NCBI GenBank assembly: GCA_016710115.1
Contig: JADJLN010000011.1
Location: 1 to 64,000 of the forward strand
Direction: 5' to 3'
Origin: Saprospiraceae bacterium
GTDB lineage: Bacteria; Bacteroidota; Bacteroidia; Chitinophagales; Saprospiraceae
DNA: 64,000 bases
Shown here: piece after piece, positions 38,494 through 48,937 of the stretch
Layout: the number at the start of each line of letters is the position of its first letter
How positions within the stretch are numbered: position 1 is the stretch's first letter
Made by a program: the position numbers and the translations under genes
The notes under the pieces: generated by a model
Seen by the model: only the letters and a program-made list of their open reading frames with translations
Databases searched by the model: none
What the model was told of the DNA's origin: nothing

Positions 38494-39652
38494 GCAGTCG
38501 CGATTTGAGGTTCCGGCATGACACGTTGTTGTTCGACCTGGCGACTGACACTCAAGATCATTCCCGCAGACATACTGAAAAAAAGCAGTGAAGTCCCCCC
38601 CATACTGATCAAGGGGAGGGTCAACCCGGTCACGGGTACCAAATGAACAGATACCGCCATATTGGCAAGTGCCTGCAAGACGATCAGAAGGCTCATACCC
38701 ATGGTCAGGAGCGCACCGAATGCACCTTCACACAACGTGACCAGACGCACACTCCGAATGAAAAGTATGACGTACAGGCCCAACAGAAAGGCCCCACCGA
38801 ACAAGCCAAATTCTTCAATGATGATCGCATAGATAAAATCTGCATAAGGTGAGGGTAAGAAATTGCGCTGAATACTGTTCCCGGGACCCTCACCGAACAA
38901 TCCTCCTTTGGCGATCGCGATCTTCGCCTGCTGCAGCTGGTACCCTCCATCGGAATCAAAGAGAAATTCCTGTACCCGTGCTATCCAGGTCCCGGAACGG
39001 GTAAGATCAGGGAATGCAATCCCGATCAGCAAGATGACCCCGAAAGCAAGAATCCCGGCTCCCACAAGGCCGAGAATGTGTTTGATTCTGACCCGCCCGA
39101 CGATCATCAATAATATACTGGTGGCGAACAACATCATGGCTGTCGACAAATTCGCCGGTGCGATCAGCACACACACCAGGATAACCGGTATCAGAATAGG
39201 TAAAAATGAAGCTTGAAAATCCTTGATCTGATCCTGTCGCCGGGCCAGTTCACGAGCGAGATAGACGACCAGAGCCAGTTTGGCAAGATCCGAGGCCTGA
39301 AACGTCAGACTGATGATCGGGATCGTGATCCAGCGACGAGCATTATTGACATCCACCCCGAATACCAGTGTATACAATAGCAATGGGATGGTGATCATCA
39401 TCAGCATCCTGGCCATTTTACCAAACACCTGATAAGGCAACAGATAACACAGATAGGTGATCAGCAGGCCACCGAAAATGAAAAACCCGTGTTTGAGCAG
39501 ATAGAATTCTGTATCCCCACCCTTCTCCTTGTACGCCAGCAAGTTCGTCGAAGAGTATACCGCGATGACAGAAAGCGCAGCAAACAGGAGAACGATCGTC
39601 CAGATCACCCTGTCACCCTGCAAATTTTGAACGACTTTTGACCTATTGACAT
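38490..39652 (-). CDS. ftsW: Lipid II polymerase / SEDS protein FtsW
   Basis: A polytopic protein of about 387 residues with roughly ten membrane helices. SEDS features include YKEKGGDTEFYLLKHG near the start, the GPGNSIQRNFLP periplasmic loop and FVAP-like PVTGLTLPLISMGGTS near the end. It polymerises lipid II glycan at the septum with the class B PBP. The uninterrupted frame has its ATG at 39686, deep inside murD. A better start is the ATG at 39652, overlapping the murD stop, which joins the frame if one A is missing from the A-run near 39636; it then reads MSIGQKVVQNLQGDRVIW. I use that start with moderate confidence. Confidence 0.9.
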
Positions 39653-40982
39653 GATGGTGCTTCCTTTTCCAATTCGTGAAAAACATCGCGGAATACCTGT
39701 CCACGATGCTCGAAATTTTTAAACAGATCGAAACTGGCACAAGCAGGTGACAGCAGTACACAATCGCCCTCCTCAGCCAGTTGACATGCCGCTTTCAGTG
39801 CCTCCTGCATCGATCGGGTGACTACAAGTTGAGGCACCTGTTCGCTGAACACCTGTTCCAGTTTTCGCGTATCCAATCCCAGACAGATCAGGGCTTTCAC
39901 CTTACTCTTGACCAGGGGCAACAAGACTCCGTAATCATTTCCCTTGTCCTTACCACCGGCAATCCAGATCACCGGCTGGTCCATAGCCCGCAGTGCAAAC
40001 CACACTGCATCCACATTCGTCGCTTTGGAGTCATTGATATACTTGACACCCCGCAATGTACCGATGGGCTCCATACGATGGGAGACCGGCTGAAAATCAG
40101 GTATTGCTGCCTGAATCTGTTCCGGCAGTATACCGGCTTCTCGTGCTGCCAGTATGGCGCAAGTCGTATTGAACAGATTGTGTTCGCCTCGAAGCACAAA
40201 GTCGGACAGATCGTACCGGTGACCCTCAACGACAAGCCATTGCCCGGAAACACCTTCCGGTTGATCGACCCAGTGTATTCTGGACTGGACCTCAAGCGAA
40301 TTGAACACCGGTCGATGTAGTGATTTCCCTGTTGAAGGATCAGGACATCTTCAGAAGTCTGATTTCTGACCAGATTCAATTTGGCCCGTGCATATGCGGA
40401 CATGTTATTGTCATACCGATCAAGATGATCAGGAGTCACGTTGAGGAGAATGGCAATTGTCGGATGAAACTGCTGGATATCATCCAGTTGGAAACTCGAT
40501 AATTCAAGGATATACCAGTCGCGGGGAGTTTCCATCGCCAGGCGTGCCAGTGCATGACCTATGTTACCACCGCAGCCGACGGATAGTCCGGCATGTTGAA
40601 AAAAGTGATGCACCAGATGGGTTGTCGTCGTCTTCCCGTTCGTTCCGGTGATCCCGACGATTCTGCCTGATATAAAGCGGGAAGCAAATTCAATTTCCGA
40701 GAGCACAGGGATCTGTCGGTCCCGGTACGTTCTGACCAGGATGTGATCACCCGGGATACCCGGACTCTTGATCACCAACCTGGCTTCCTGCAGAATTGGT
40801 GAAAAGTGGCCACCTTCCTCAAATTCGATCCCGGACCGAAGGAGTTCTTCCTTGAACACAGCCCCTATGGTTCCTTCGTCAGAAACAAAAGGAACATATC
40901 CTTTCGTCTGCGCCAGAACGGCGGCAGCCACGCCGCTTTCCCCACCACCAAGTATGACAATCCGTTCGTTTTCCATGATCAA
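39643..40982 (-). CDS. murD: UDP-N-acetylmuramoylalanine--D-glutamate ligase (frameshifted)
   Basis: About 446 residues over two frames joined near 40310-40318. The first frame has the Rossmann motif ILGGGESGVAA, the ATP loop GITGTNGKTTTTH, and NVTPDHLDRY. The second has GEHNLFNTTCAI, YINDSKATNVDA, GGKDKGNDY and SPACASFDLFKNFEHRG. It adds D-Glu to UDP-MurNAc-L-Ala. The start at 40982 overlaps mraY by 4 bases; the ATG at 40976 is an alternative. Both halves are well conserved, so the break is probably sequence error. Confidence 0.94.
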
Positions 40983-42234
40983 CGGATTTTCAGGGTGACA
41001 ATCGTAAATACAGCCAGAAGGATGCCGACAATCCAGAAACGCGCGACAATTTTCGCTTCATGCAACCCTTTCTTCTGAAAATGATGATGCAGGGGAGCCA
41101 TCAGGAAGACTCGCCTTCCTTCTCCGTATCGCCTCCTGGTGTATTTGAAATAGCCTACCTGGATCATCACAGAGAGATTTTCCAGAAGAAAAATCCCGCA
41201 GAGAATGGGGATCAATAATTCCTTTCGAAGAACTATGGCAAAAGCGGCTATAATACCTCCCAATGTCAAGCTTCCCGTGTCACCCATAAAAATCTGGGCC
41301 GGAAAGGCATTGTACCACAGGAAGCCGACACATGCCCCGACCAGGCAGGCCGCAAAAATGACCAACTCTGCCGAATCTGGTAAAAAGAGGATGCCCAGAT
41401 AGTCAGCAAATATGGCATTTGAACTCACGTAGGCCATGACACCTAATGTAGCCGCAATGATTCCGGAGACGCCGGTGGCCAATCCATCCAGGCCATCAGT
41501 GAGATTGGCAGCATTGGAAACGGCCGTGACGATGAGGATGATCAACGGGATAAAGATGATCCATGCCCAGGTCCCTGCATTATCCCCAGGAAGGATAGCA
41601 AATCCTTGTAATCCAATCGGTTGCTTTTGAGGAAGGGGACATTGGTCAGTGTCGTTTTAACATGTACATATTCCTTGACAGAATCTGTGGAAGCATCATA
41701 GGTATTGAAAAACTGGGTGATTTCGTACCCTTCTGCCTGTGCTTCTTCCAGGGTCATGCGGACTGTGACCTGATCATGCAATAACATAATGAGGCCAACA
41801 ATCAAACCGAGACCTACCTGTCCGATCACCTTGAAAATGCCCTTCAATCCGGCCTTGTTCTTTTTGAATACCTTGATATAATCATCGATGAAGCCGATCA
41901 CACCCATCCACACTGTAGACAGCAGCATCAGCTGGATATAGATGTTGTCCAGACGGGCCAAAAGCAGACAGGGCAACATGACCGCCAGAATAATGATCAG
42001 ACCACCCATGGTCGGTGTGCCTTCTTTTTCTTTCTGTCCGGCCAGTCCCAATTCCCGGACACGTTCACCGATTTGCAACTGACGTAGCTTTCGGATAATG
42101 CCGGCACCGAAGACCATACTGATCAACAGGGAAAGAATGATCGCTGCACCTGCCCGAAAGGTGATATACCTGAACAGGCCTGCGCCAGGCAGGTCATAGA
42201 GTCGGTCGAGATAGTCGAACAGGTGTGTGAACAT
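40979..42234 (-). CDS. mraY: Phospho-N-acetylmuramoyl-pentapeptide transferase (frameshifted)
   Basis: A polytopic enzyme of about 418 residues that makes lipid I from UDP-MurNAc-pentapeptide and undecaprenyl phosphate. The first frame shows KEGTPTMGGL and GFIDDYIKVFKKNKAG, with the catalytic Asp pair. After a break near 41585-41595 the second frame continues with NAANLTDGLDGLATG, NAFPAQIFMGDTGSL and APLHHHFQKKGL. All motifs are intact. An insert between helices (about 170-220, ITQFFNTYDASTDSVKEYVH) is typical of Bacteroidota MraY. It is followed by murD with a 4-base overlap. Confidence 0.95.
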
Positions 42235-42347
42235 GGTTTCGGTACGTCTGATTTATCGTGCATTCAGCGGACCGGTAAAAGGGACACGGTGGCGAGCCTT
42301 TGCCCGCCCCATGTCACCGTACCGAACCAAACTGAAATGTATTCTCT

Positions 42348-43817
42348 TCAGGAGATCACCGGGATCTCCAGTGCTTCTTTCAGCACTTGCATATCATCAA
42401 AGGGATGTCGGACACCGCCGATATCCTGGTAAGTTTCATGTCCTTTCCCGGCAACGAGGATCACATCACCTGCCCTGGCCATTCTTGCCGTTACCTGAAT
42501 CGCCTGCCTTCGATCAGCGATCACCTGGACATGATCCAGATCCTCTGCATCCACTCCCTTGATCATGGCTTCCAGAATATCTTCCGCCTTTTCATTCCGG
42601 GGGTTGTCTGCTGTAAAAATTGCCAGTTTGCTTCCCCGTGCGGCTATTCGTCCCATTACCGGGCGCTTGGCCTGATCGCGATTGCCCCCACATCCAATCA
42701 CAGTCAACAGGCGAGAGGATCTGGGCTTTATCTCATTTAGTGCGGCCAGCACCTTTTCCAGTGCATCGGGTGTATGCGCAAAATCGACTACACCTATACG
42801 GCCGGAAGGATGACGCAGGATTTCCAACCTGCCCCGGGCACCCGAACATCCGCTCAGCGCTTGTAATACCTCCTCTTCCGACATTTCCAATGCTGTGGCG
42901 CAACCATAGGCAGCCAGCAGATTATAGGCGTTGAAATCTCCAACCAAACGACAGGCGATCTGCCGTTCATTGATCTTGAGCAGCAACCCGTCCAGCTGAT
43001 TTTCCAGCACGCGACCCTTGACATCAGATAATGTCTTCATCGAATAGGTCAATACCTTGGCTGCACAATTCTGAACCATTACCCGACCATTCCGGTCATC
43101 GGTATTAATCAGTGCAAAAGCCGAAGCAGGAAGGCGGTCGAAGAAGGATTTTTTTGCGGCCAGATAGTTGGCGAACGTCCCGTGATAATCGAGGTGATCG
43201 TGGGTCAGATTGGTGAAGATGCCCCCAGTAAACTTGATCCCGTCAATCCTCCCCTGGGTGACCGCATGGGAACTGACCTCCATAAAGACATAGTCCACCC
43301 CAGCATCAGCCATCTGGCGCATCATGCGCTGGAGGGAGATGACATCAGGGGTGGTCAGCCGCGATTCTTCCCGATATCCCGGCCAGCAGATCTCGATGGT
43401 GGAGATCAGGCCACAGGAATAACCCAGGGAAGAAAACAATTGATACAGGAGATAGACTACAGAAGTTTTTCCATTGGTACCGGTTACACCGACCACCTTC
43501 ATATCCGCGGAAGGTGAATCAAACTGATTACTGGCCATCGTCCCCAACGCCTCACGCGCATTCTGGACCTGTATCCAGGCCATCGAGCTGGCCAGATCAG
43601 ACGGCGCCGGGAGCTCAGACACAATGCAGGTCGCTCCGTTCCGGATGGCATCTGGAATAAACCGGGATCCATCCTCTGTTGTACCAGGAATGGCGATAAA
43701 CAAGTCACCTCTGTTTACCAATCTGCTGTCCAGGGTGATCTGTGCAATGGTTTGCTCACGATCACCCCGGAACTGCAGAACGTTCACACCGTGCGATATG
43801 TATTCAAGGGATTTCAA
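42348..43817 (-). CDS. murE: UDP-MurNAc-L-Ala-D-Glu--meso-diaminopimelate ligase
   Basis: A 489-residue Mur ligase. The ATP loop is VTGTNGKTSVVYLL, followed by NLTHDHLDYHG and the substrate-selecting motif ADNPRNEKAEDI. DNPR at this site is the known signature for meso-diaminopimelate rather than lysine, so the wall is of the DAP type. The length is normal and the frame intact. The 113 bases before mraY contain no gene; a weak inverted repeat (ACGGTGGCG, then CGCC and CACCGT) lies at about 42286-42320. Confidence 0.96.
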   Translation of the reverse strand: MKSLEYISHGVNVLQFRGDREQTIAQITLDSRLVNRGDLFIAIPGTTEDGSRFIPDAIRNGATCIVSELPAPSDLASSMAWIQVQNAREALGTMASNQFDSPSADMKVVGVTGTNGKTSVVYLLYQLFSSLGYSCGLISTIEICWPGYREESRLTTPDVISLQRMMRQMADAGVDYVFMEVSSHAVTQGRIDGIKFTGGIFTNLTHDHLDYHGTFANYLAAKKSFFDRLPASAFALINTDDRNGRVMVQNCAAKVLTYSMKTLSDVKGRVLENQLDGLLLKINERQIACRLVGDFNAYNLLAAYGCATALEMSEEEVLQALSGCSGARGRLEILRHPSGRIGVVDFAHTPDALEKVLAALNEIKPRSSRLLTVIGCGGNRDQAKRPVMGRIAARGSKLAIFTADNPRNEKAEDILEAMIKGVDAEDLDHVQVIADRRQAIQVTARMARAGDVILVAGKGHETYQDIGGVRHPFDDMQVLKEALEIPVIS

Positions 43818-43885
43818 TTTGTTACCGGTGCGTTTGTGTGTAAAAAGAAGTTTGGTGTTTGTGTGGAATAATTCTCTTTCCTCGT

Positions 43886-45989
43886 TTATTCCAGATAGAT
43901 TCGGATATACTGTCCATGGGCAGGTGAACCAGCTTGCACGGATTGACGGCGAACCTTTCCGACGCCGACTACATCCACTTTCAGCCCCCCATTTTCAAGA
44001 AGATAGATCGCATCCCGAAGGCCCATACCCACGACGTTGGGCACCTGATTTTGGGGAAGAATGCGATTGAGCAATTGCAACCGTTCAGTGTCCTCAATTT
44101 TGCTGACAGCCCAGGCTCCTTCGCCATTATCCTGCTTGGGAACGCCGGCTTCCATGCATATCCGATGAAAATCCTTGCGATCTCCGACTTCCCATTGCGG
44201 AATCGTCAGGGCAACGACGTCTTTCCTTTCTTCCGATTCCAATCGGTCAAACATCTCCTTCCGGGACGTGAAACAGTAATCGGATATCTCCCGGAAAACA
44301 GGCAGAGCAACCTCGCTCCCATAATAGCCATTGTGCGGATCGGTCACGACAACAATGGCTGCATATTTTGGATGTTCTGCTGGAAAGTACCCCACAAAAG
44401 AACTTCTGTATGCAACATCCTTCCCATGTTGATAGCCGATCTGAGCCGTCCCTGTTTTTCCAGCAAACGTATACCGGCTGGTCGCCATACCGGATGCAGT
44501 GCCCTGCTTGACCACGCCTTCCAGCATGGTCCGCATCTGACGGATCACTTTTGCAGAAGCAATCCGACGATCGATTACTTCCGGGTGAAATTGTTTGATC
44601 GGTTCTCCCTGGCGCTGGATTTCAGACACCAGCTTGGGCTTCATCATCTTTCCGCCGTTCGCCACTGCAGCATAGAGGTTCAGAATTTGCAATGGTGTCA
44701 TTTCTACTTCATAACCAATTGACATCCAAGGCAATGTTATTCCACTCCAACTGGATTTCTGGGCGGGGTCCTTCAATTTGGGCCGTGCTTCGCCTGCAAG
44801 ATCTACCTCAGTGAGTCGATCGATTCCAAAGGATTTGAGCCGCTTGATGAACACATCCGGCTGCGCACCATAATAGCGCTGAACCAATTTGGCGACACCC
44901 ACATTGGAAGAGATTTCAAACGCTTTACTGACCGTACACGTATCAATCCCGTGCATGTGTGCATCCTTCAAAGGCAGGTTGTAGAATTTCGTCTCCCCTT
45001 TTCCAGATCGACCAGATCGTCAGGGTGACATATCCATCTTCGAGTAGAGCCATATAACTGGCCAGTTTGAAAACGGATCCAGGCTCGACAGAAGAACCGA
45101 TCGCATGATTGTAGAGCTCGACAAACCCGTTCTTGCTTTTATCCAGATTCACCATTGCCCGGATAAATCCGGTTTCGACATCCATCACGATAGCCACACC
45201 GGATTCTGCATTATGGGTTGTGAGCGCACGCGTCAATGCATGGTGTGCAATGTCCTGCATACCCATGTCCAACGTGGTAACAATATCTTTCCCCGGCTTC
45301 GGTGCGATTTCTGTCAAATCATTGATAGGCAACAGAATATCCCCGGGCAAACGCTGCATTAATCGCATCCCGTCTTCGCCACTGATTACAGAAAGATACT
45401 TTCCTTCCAGCCCGATAGGCTTGGCCCCTTTGCGAATCGAACCCACTGTCCGACTGGCCAGGCCGCCAAAGGGACGTTGCCGTTCCAAGTGCTCCAGAAG
45501 TATTGCACCTCCTTTGAACTGGCCCTGGTTGAACAGAGGGAAGGTCTTTACCAACTCTGCCTTTTCGACAGAAAGCCGGGGATGAATCTTGAAATAGCGA
45601 TCTTTTGCCTTTCGATGCTTGCGCAAGAGCTGCGCCCACTCCCTCGAGGATCTGGTACCGTCTATGAATCGGGACAGATACCAACCGAGGGAATCGACAT
45701 TCGCCTGGAAGTTCTCCTCTGTCATCGCACTGGAGTTGAGATCCATGCGGAGTTCATAGGTCGCTACCGAACTGGCCAGGATGGCGCCATTCTCTGTCAG
45801 TATACTTCCCTTTTCAGCTTCAACAGGGACATATTTCAACTGGCTCTTTTCTGCTTTTGCACGCCATTTGTCTCCTTCTACCCATTGGATGACCATGACC
45901 CGGCCAAGAATGGCCAATGCCAGCAGCATCACCAGTCCGAGAACCAGATAGGCTTTGATCAGGAGTTAGTTTTTACGTGCCTCTGCCAT
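43886..45989 (-). CDS. ftsI: Class B penicillin-binding protein with PASTA domain (stop codon plus two frameshifts)
   Basis: Septal transpeptidase of about 700 residues. Motifs are SVFK (SxxK) in EPGSVFKLA, SSN in EISSNVGVAK and KTGT in FAGKTGTAQ; one PASTA domain ends the protein (VPNVVGMGLRDAIYLLENGG). The start is taken as the ATG at 45989, six bases after the ftsL stop, giving MAEARKN and then, after an in-frame TAA at 45968-45966, LLIKAYLVLGLVMLLAL, the expected membrane anchor. Without that ATG the frame would begin at a GTG (45932) inside the anchor. Two further breaks near 45028 and 45003 (a GGGG run) separate the SxxK part from KDAHMHGIDT. Confidence 0.9.
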
Positions 45990-45994
45990 GGGGA

Positions 45995-46306
45995 TCAGTT
46001 CGTTTCGATCAATTTGGGGACACTCCCTTTGAGTGACCCGTCGAGGGTGCTCAACTGTTTGGTGATCTCAGATTGCTGGTGATTGACAATGGCCTCAGAA
46101 CGCATTTTGAGGTACTTGGACCTCATCTCCTTCACATCCTGCTTCAGAGCCTGATATTCACGAACGCGGCCCTGCCCCTGGTGTACAATCGAAATATACA
46201 CGAGGATAAGTGAGGCAATAAATCCAAAAAAATGCAGGTTTCGCAGCAGGTAGTTCGCACCTGTCTGCGGCAAAACGAGATAGTCTTTGATTTTCCAGCT
46301 TCTCAT
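45995..46306 (-). CDS. ftsL: FtsL-like division protein
   Basis: 103 residues: a short cytoplasmic tail, one membrane helix (LHFFGFIASLILVYISIV) and a periplasmic coiled coil (VREYQALKQDVKEMRSKYLK). This is the expected topology of FtsL, which bridges FtsQ and the septal synthase. Sequence similarity among FtsL proteins is low, so position between rsmH and ftsI carries the call. Its ATG overlaps the rsmH stop by 4 bases. Confidence 0.85.
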   Translation of the reverse strand: MRSWKIKDYLVLPQTGANYLLRNLHFFGFIASLILVYISIVHQGQGRVREYQALKQDVKEMRSKYLKMRSEAIVNHQQSEITKQLSTLDGSLKGSVPKLIETN

Positions 46307-47220
46307 TCCTGTTCTTTTTTCCTGGCCACGCGCATTTTTGCACTGTGTGCCCTTGAGTTTCGTTCCTGTTCTTCCATTCCAGGTAGGACCGGGTTCTTTG
46401 TCAGTACCTCAAATGGTCTGTGCATATTCCCGTAAAAGTCTTTTTCCGGCTCACCAGAGATCTTGCCGCTACGCATAAATCGTTTGACCAGCCGGTCTTC
46501 GAGTGAATGGTAGGTCAGAATGACCAGCATCCCTCCGGGGTTTAATATGTTCAATGCCCCCTCCAGCATTTCTTCGAGGGCAGTCATCTCTTCATTGACG
46601 GCAATACGCAATGCCTGAAAGACCTGGGCCAGATACCGATGACGCTCGCCCCTGATCAACGGGTGCAACACCTCCAACAGATCTCCGACCAGTTTGAATG
46701 GTCGTTGACGCCGAAACTGGACGATCGCAGCGGCTACAGTTCGGGCATTTCGGACCTCACCATATTCACCCAGCAGTTGTTGCAAGGGACCCGGCTCCAG
46801 TTGATTGAGCAGGTCCGCGGCTGTTTTCCCGGTTCGGGTGTCCATGCGCATATCGAGAGTCATCTCTGGAAACCTGTAGGAAAACCCGCGCTCAGGCACA
46901 TCGAATTGATGTGATGAAACACCGAGATCTGCCAGAATTCCATCAACACCCGACACGCCGTAAAACCGGGTGAACCGTTCAATATGCCGGAAATTGTGAG
47001 GTATAAATGTCAACCGATCATCTTCAGGCACATTGTTCCCCGCAGCCTCGTCCTGGTCAAATGCCAGAACTCGTCCGTTCGGTCCCAAGGTGTCCAAGAT
47101 GTGTTGACAATGTCCTCCCCCACCGAGAGTGGCATCGATATAAATCCCGTTTTCAATGATGTTCAGCGCCCGGATGCTTTCATCCAGGAGCACCGGCACA
47201 TGGTATTCTTGTTCTCCCAT
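46303..47220 (-). CDS. rsmH: 16S rRNA (cytosine-1402-N4)-methyltransferase
   Basis: A 305-residue AdoMet enzyme methylating C1402 in the ribosomal P site. The start EYHVPVLLDESI, the AdoMet loop DATLGGGGHCQHIL, LADLGVSSHQFD and the C-terminal LTYHSLEDRLVKRFM are all typical. The length is normal and the frame intact. It lies 8 bases after mraZ, the usual second gene of the cluster. Confidence 0.97.
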   Translation of the reverse strand: MGEQEYHVPVLLDESIRALNIIENGIYIDATLGGGGHCQHILDTLGPNGRVLAFDQDEAAGNNVPEDDRLTFIPHNFRHIERFTRFYGVSGVDGILADLGVSSHQFDVPERGFSYRFPEMTLDMRMDTRTGKTAADLLNQLEPGPLQQLLGEYGEVRNARTVAAAIVQFRRQRPFKLVGDLLEVLHPLIRGERHRYLAQVFQALRIAVNEEMTALEEMLEGALNILNPGGMLVILTYHSLEDRLVKRFMRSGKISGEPEKDFYGNMHRPFEVLTKNPVLPGMEEQERNSRAHSAKMRVARKKEQE

Positions 47221-47228
47221 GACACCGG

Positions 47229-47693
47229 TTATTGATTGGCTTTGTACAGATTGGCAAAGAACTGTTCGGCAAGGGCAGCAAAATCTGCTGGATCCATCCG
47301 TTTCTCCTCAAAGGCTGTTGTCCGCCAGATCTCGATCTTGTCACCCTGACAGATCAGGCTGACCTCCCGATCGACGTCGGCATATTCCAGCAGCGTCTTA
47401 CTCAGCAGGATGCGACCCGAACTGTCCTTGGAAAGCGGATAGGATTCCCGATAAAATTCCCTTTTGAACTCACGAACAGATGCCATAAAATCAGGCACTG
47501 CCTTCAGTTGCTCCGTAAAGCGCTCCCAAACTGTTTTCGGATAGAGGACCAGACATTTCTCGTACCCCTTGTTCAGCACAAACTTCGTGGCATGCTCCTC
47601 CCCGAGTTGGGCGAGCAGTTCGCTCGGCAACTTCAACCTGCCCTTCTCATCGAGGCGGCAAGTAAAATTCCCAACCAGATCAAATGTTGCCAC
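47229..47693 (-). CDS. mraZ: Transcriptional regulator MraZ
   Basis: A 154-residue protein with two SpoVT/AbrB-like DNA-binding repeats, seen as CRLDEKGRLKLPSELL and SKDSSGRILLSKTLLEYA. MraZ forms a ring and, in E. coli, binds TGGGN repeats upstream of its own operon to repress it. Such repeats are visible here at 47730-47754. It is the first gene of the division and wall cluster. Start at 47693, about 16 bases after the predicted transcription start. Confidence 0.96.
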   Translation of the reverse strand: MATFDLVGNFTCRLDEKGRLKLPSELLAQLGEEHATKFVLNKGYEKCLVLYPKTVWERFTEQLKAVPDFMASVREFKREFYRESYPLSKDSSGRILLSKTLLEYADVDREVSLICQGDKIEIWRTTAFEEKRMDPADFAALAEQFFANLYKANQ

Positions 47694-47713
47694 GGATATC
47701 CATTTCCTTACCC

Positions 47714-47754
47714 CAAAAGTAACCTATTGTCCCATTTCAGTCCACTTTATCCCA
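47714..47754 (-). promoter_or_regulatory. mraZ promoter with three phased MraZ boxes
   Basis: The minus strand holds TGGGA (47754-47750), TGGAC (47744-47740) and TGGGA (47734-47730), each 10 bp apart with 5-bp spacers, the known MraZ operator geometry. The -7 element TACTTTTG (consensus TAnnTTTG) follows at 47721-47714. The boxes cover the position where a -33 element would be, so MraZ binding would block RNA polymerase (inference). Confidence 0.75.
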
Positions 47755-48123
47755 CACAAATCACAAAAAAATTTAACGTAAATGAAATGCACATGCGTAA
47801 CTATCTGATTATCTGCAAATAGATCAATACGCTGCAAAACACTCGCATGTGGGATTCATCGCATTTCTCCCACCTTCCGTACAGACGCGGATAATTTCCT
47901 TCGAGAAAGCTACCCGGAGGAGCAAGGAGGTTGTGAGGGGAGTAGGTTATGAGAGGAGGAGATTATCAAGGGAGTATGAAACTCCTTTTAACCTCAATTC
48001 AGCTCCGCCTCAACCGCAAATTGTGCTACGGGAGGACGACGGCAAGATCAAATCCAATGATCACTCAGGACCTGATGTGATGTGGATGATGGATTGGATA
48101 AACGGAAATTCGAACGATTGTCT
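47755..48123. other. Intergenic region between mraZ and the glycosyltransferase gene
   Basis: About 370 bases without a convincing gene. It holds an AT-rich part next to mraZ and then a GA-rich stretch (47920-47985) with two GGTTRTGAG motifs like those near 32270. A short open frame (47849-48136, plus) has no start context or family features and runs into the antisense of the next gene. Confidence 0.5.
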
Positions 48124-48858
48124 TCAGGCATGCTGATAAGATCGAAACATGCTTCGCCATTTCATTTCAATGACGCCTCCGATCGCTTCCCGGACAATGG
48201 ACTTGGACATTTTCGAAACTCCTTCAACGCGATCAGCGAAGAGGATGGGAACTTCCCTGATACGGAAACCGAGTGTCCATGAAGCAAACTTCATTTCGAT
48301 CTGGAATGCATATCCCACAAATCGGATCTGGTCCAGATCGATTGTCTCCAGAACACGACGATGATAACAAATGAATCCGGCAGTCGGATCATGAACAGGC
48401 ATCCAGGTGATCAACTGAACATAGAAGGAAGCACCGCGAGAAAGCATAATCCTGTCCACCGGCCAGTTCTCCAGTTCCCCACCCTTCACATATCGTGAGC
48501 CGACTGTGACATCGGCTTCGCCACGGGCAACCGGCTCACGCAAACGAAGCAGGTCCTTCGGATTGTGTGAGAAGTCGGCATCCATTTCAAAAAAAAGATC
48601 GTAATGCCGCGCCAGACCCCAGCGAAAGCCGGCAATATATGCTGTGCCCAGCCCGGATTTCCCCTCTCGTTCCATCAAGAAAATCCTGTCGGGAAAGGAC
48701 GCCATCACCGACCGAGCCACCTCCGCTGTACCATCCGGTGAACCATCGTCCACCACCAATACGTCAAACACAGAACCCAGAGCCATCACTGCCTCCAGGA
48801 TCTTCCGGATATTATCCCGTTCGTTGTAGGTGGGTATAATGACTAAACCGTCACGCAA
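48124..48858 (-). CDS. Polyprenol (dolichol) monophosphate mannose synthase-type glycosyltransferase
   Basis: A 244-residue GT2 enzyme of the DPM1 type, without membrane helices. Motifs: IIPTYNERDNI, VVDDGSPDGT, EMDADFSHNP (the DxD-like metal site), GSRYVKGGELENWP and RVEGVSKMS. Homologues transfer mannose (or another hexose) from a nucleotide sugar to a polyprenyl phosphate to make lipid-linked donors for glycosylation outside the cytosol. The frame is intact. A near-consensus -7 element, TATCTTTA, lies at 48890-48883. Confidence 0.9.
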   Translation of the reverse strand: MRDGLVIIPTYNERDNIRKILEAVMALGSVFDVLVVDDGSPDGTAEVARSVMASFPDRIFLMEREGKSGLGTAYIAGFRWGLARHYDLFFEMDADFSHNPKDLLRLREPVARGEADVTVGSRYVKGGELENWPVDRIMLSRGASFYVQLITWMPVHDPTAGFICYHRRVLETIDLDQIRFVGYAFQIEMKFASWTLGFRIREVPILFADRVEGVSKMSKSIVREAIGGVIEMKWRSMFRSYQHA

Positions 48859-48937
48859 GTGGACCTGATTTTAAGTTCGGGCTAAAGATAATCGCTTCCT
48901 GCTTTGCTTTGTGGTTCGTTGCAGCATTGCACCCCCG

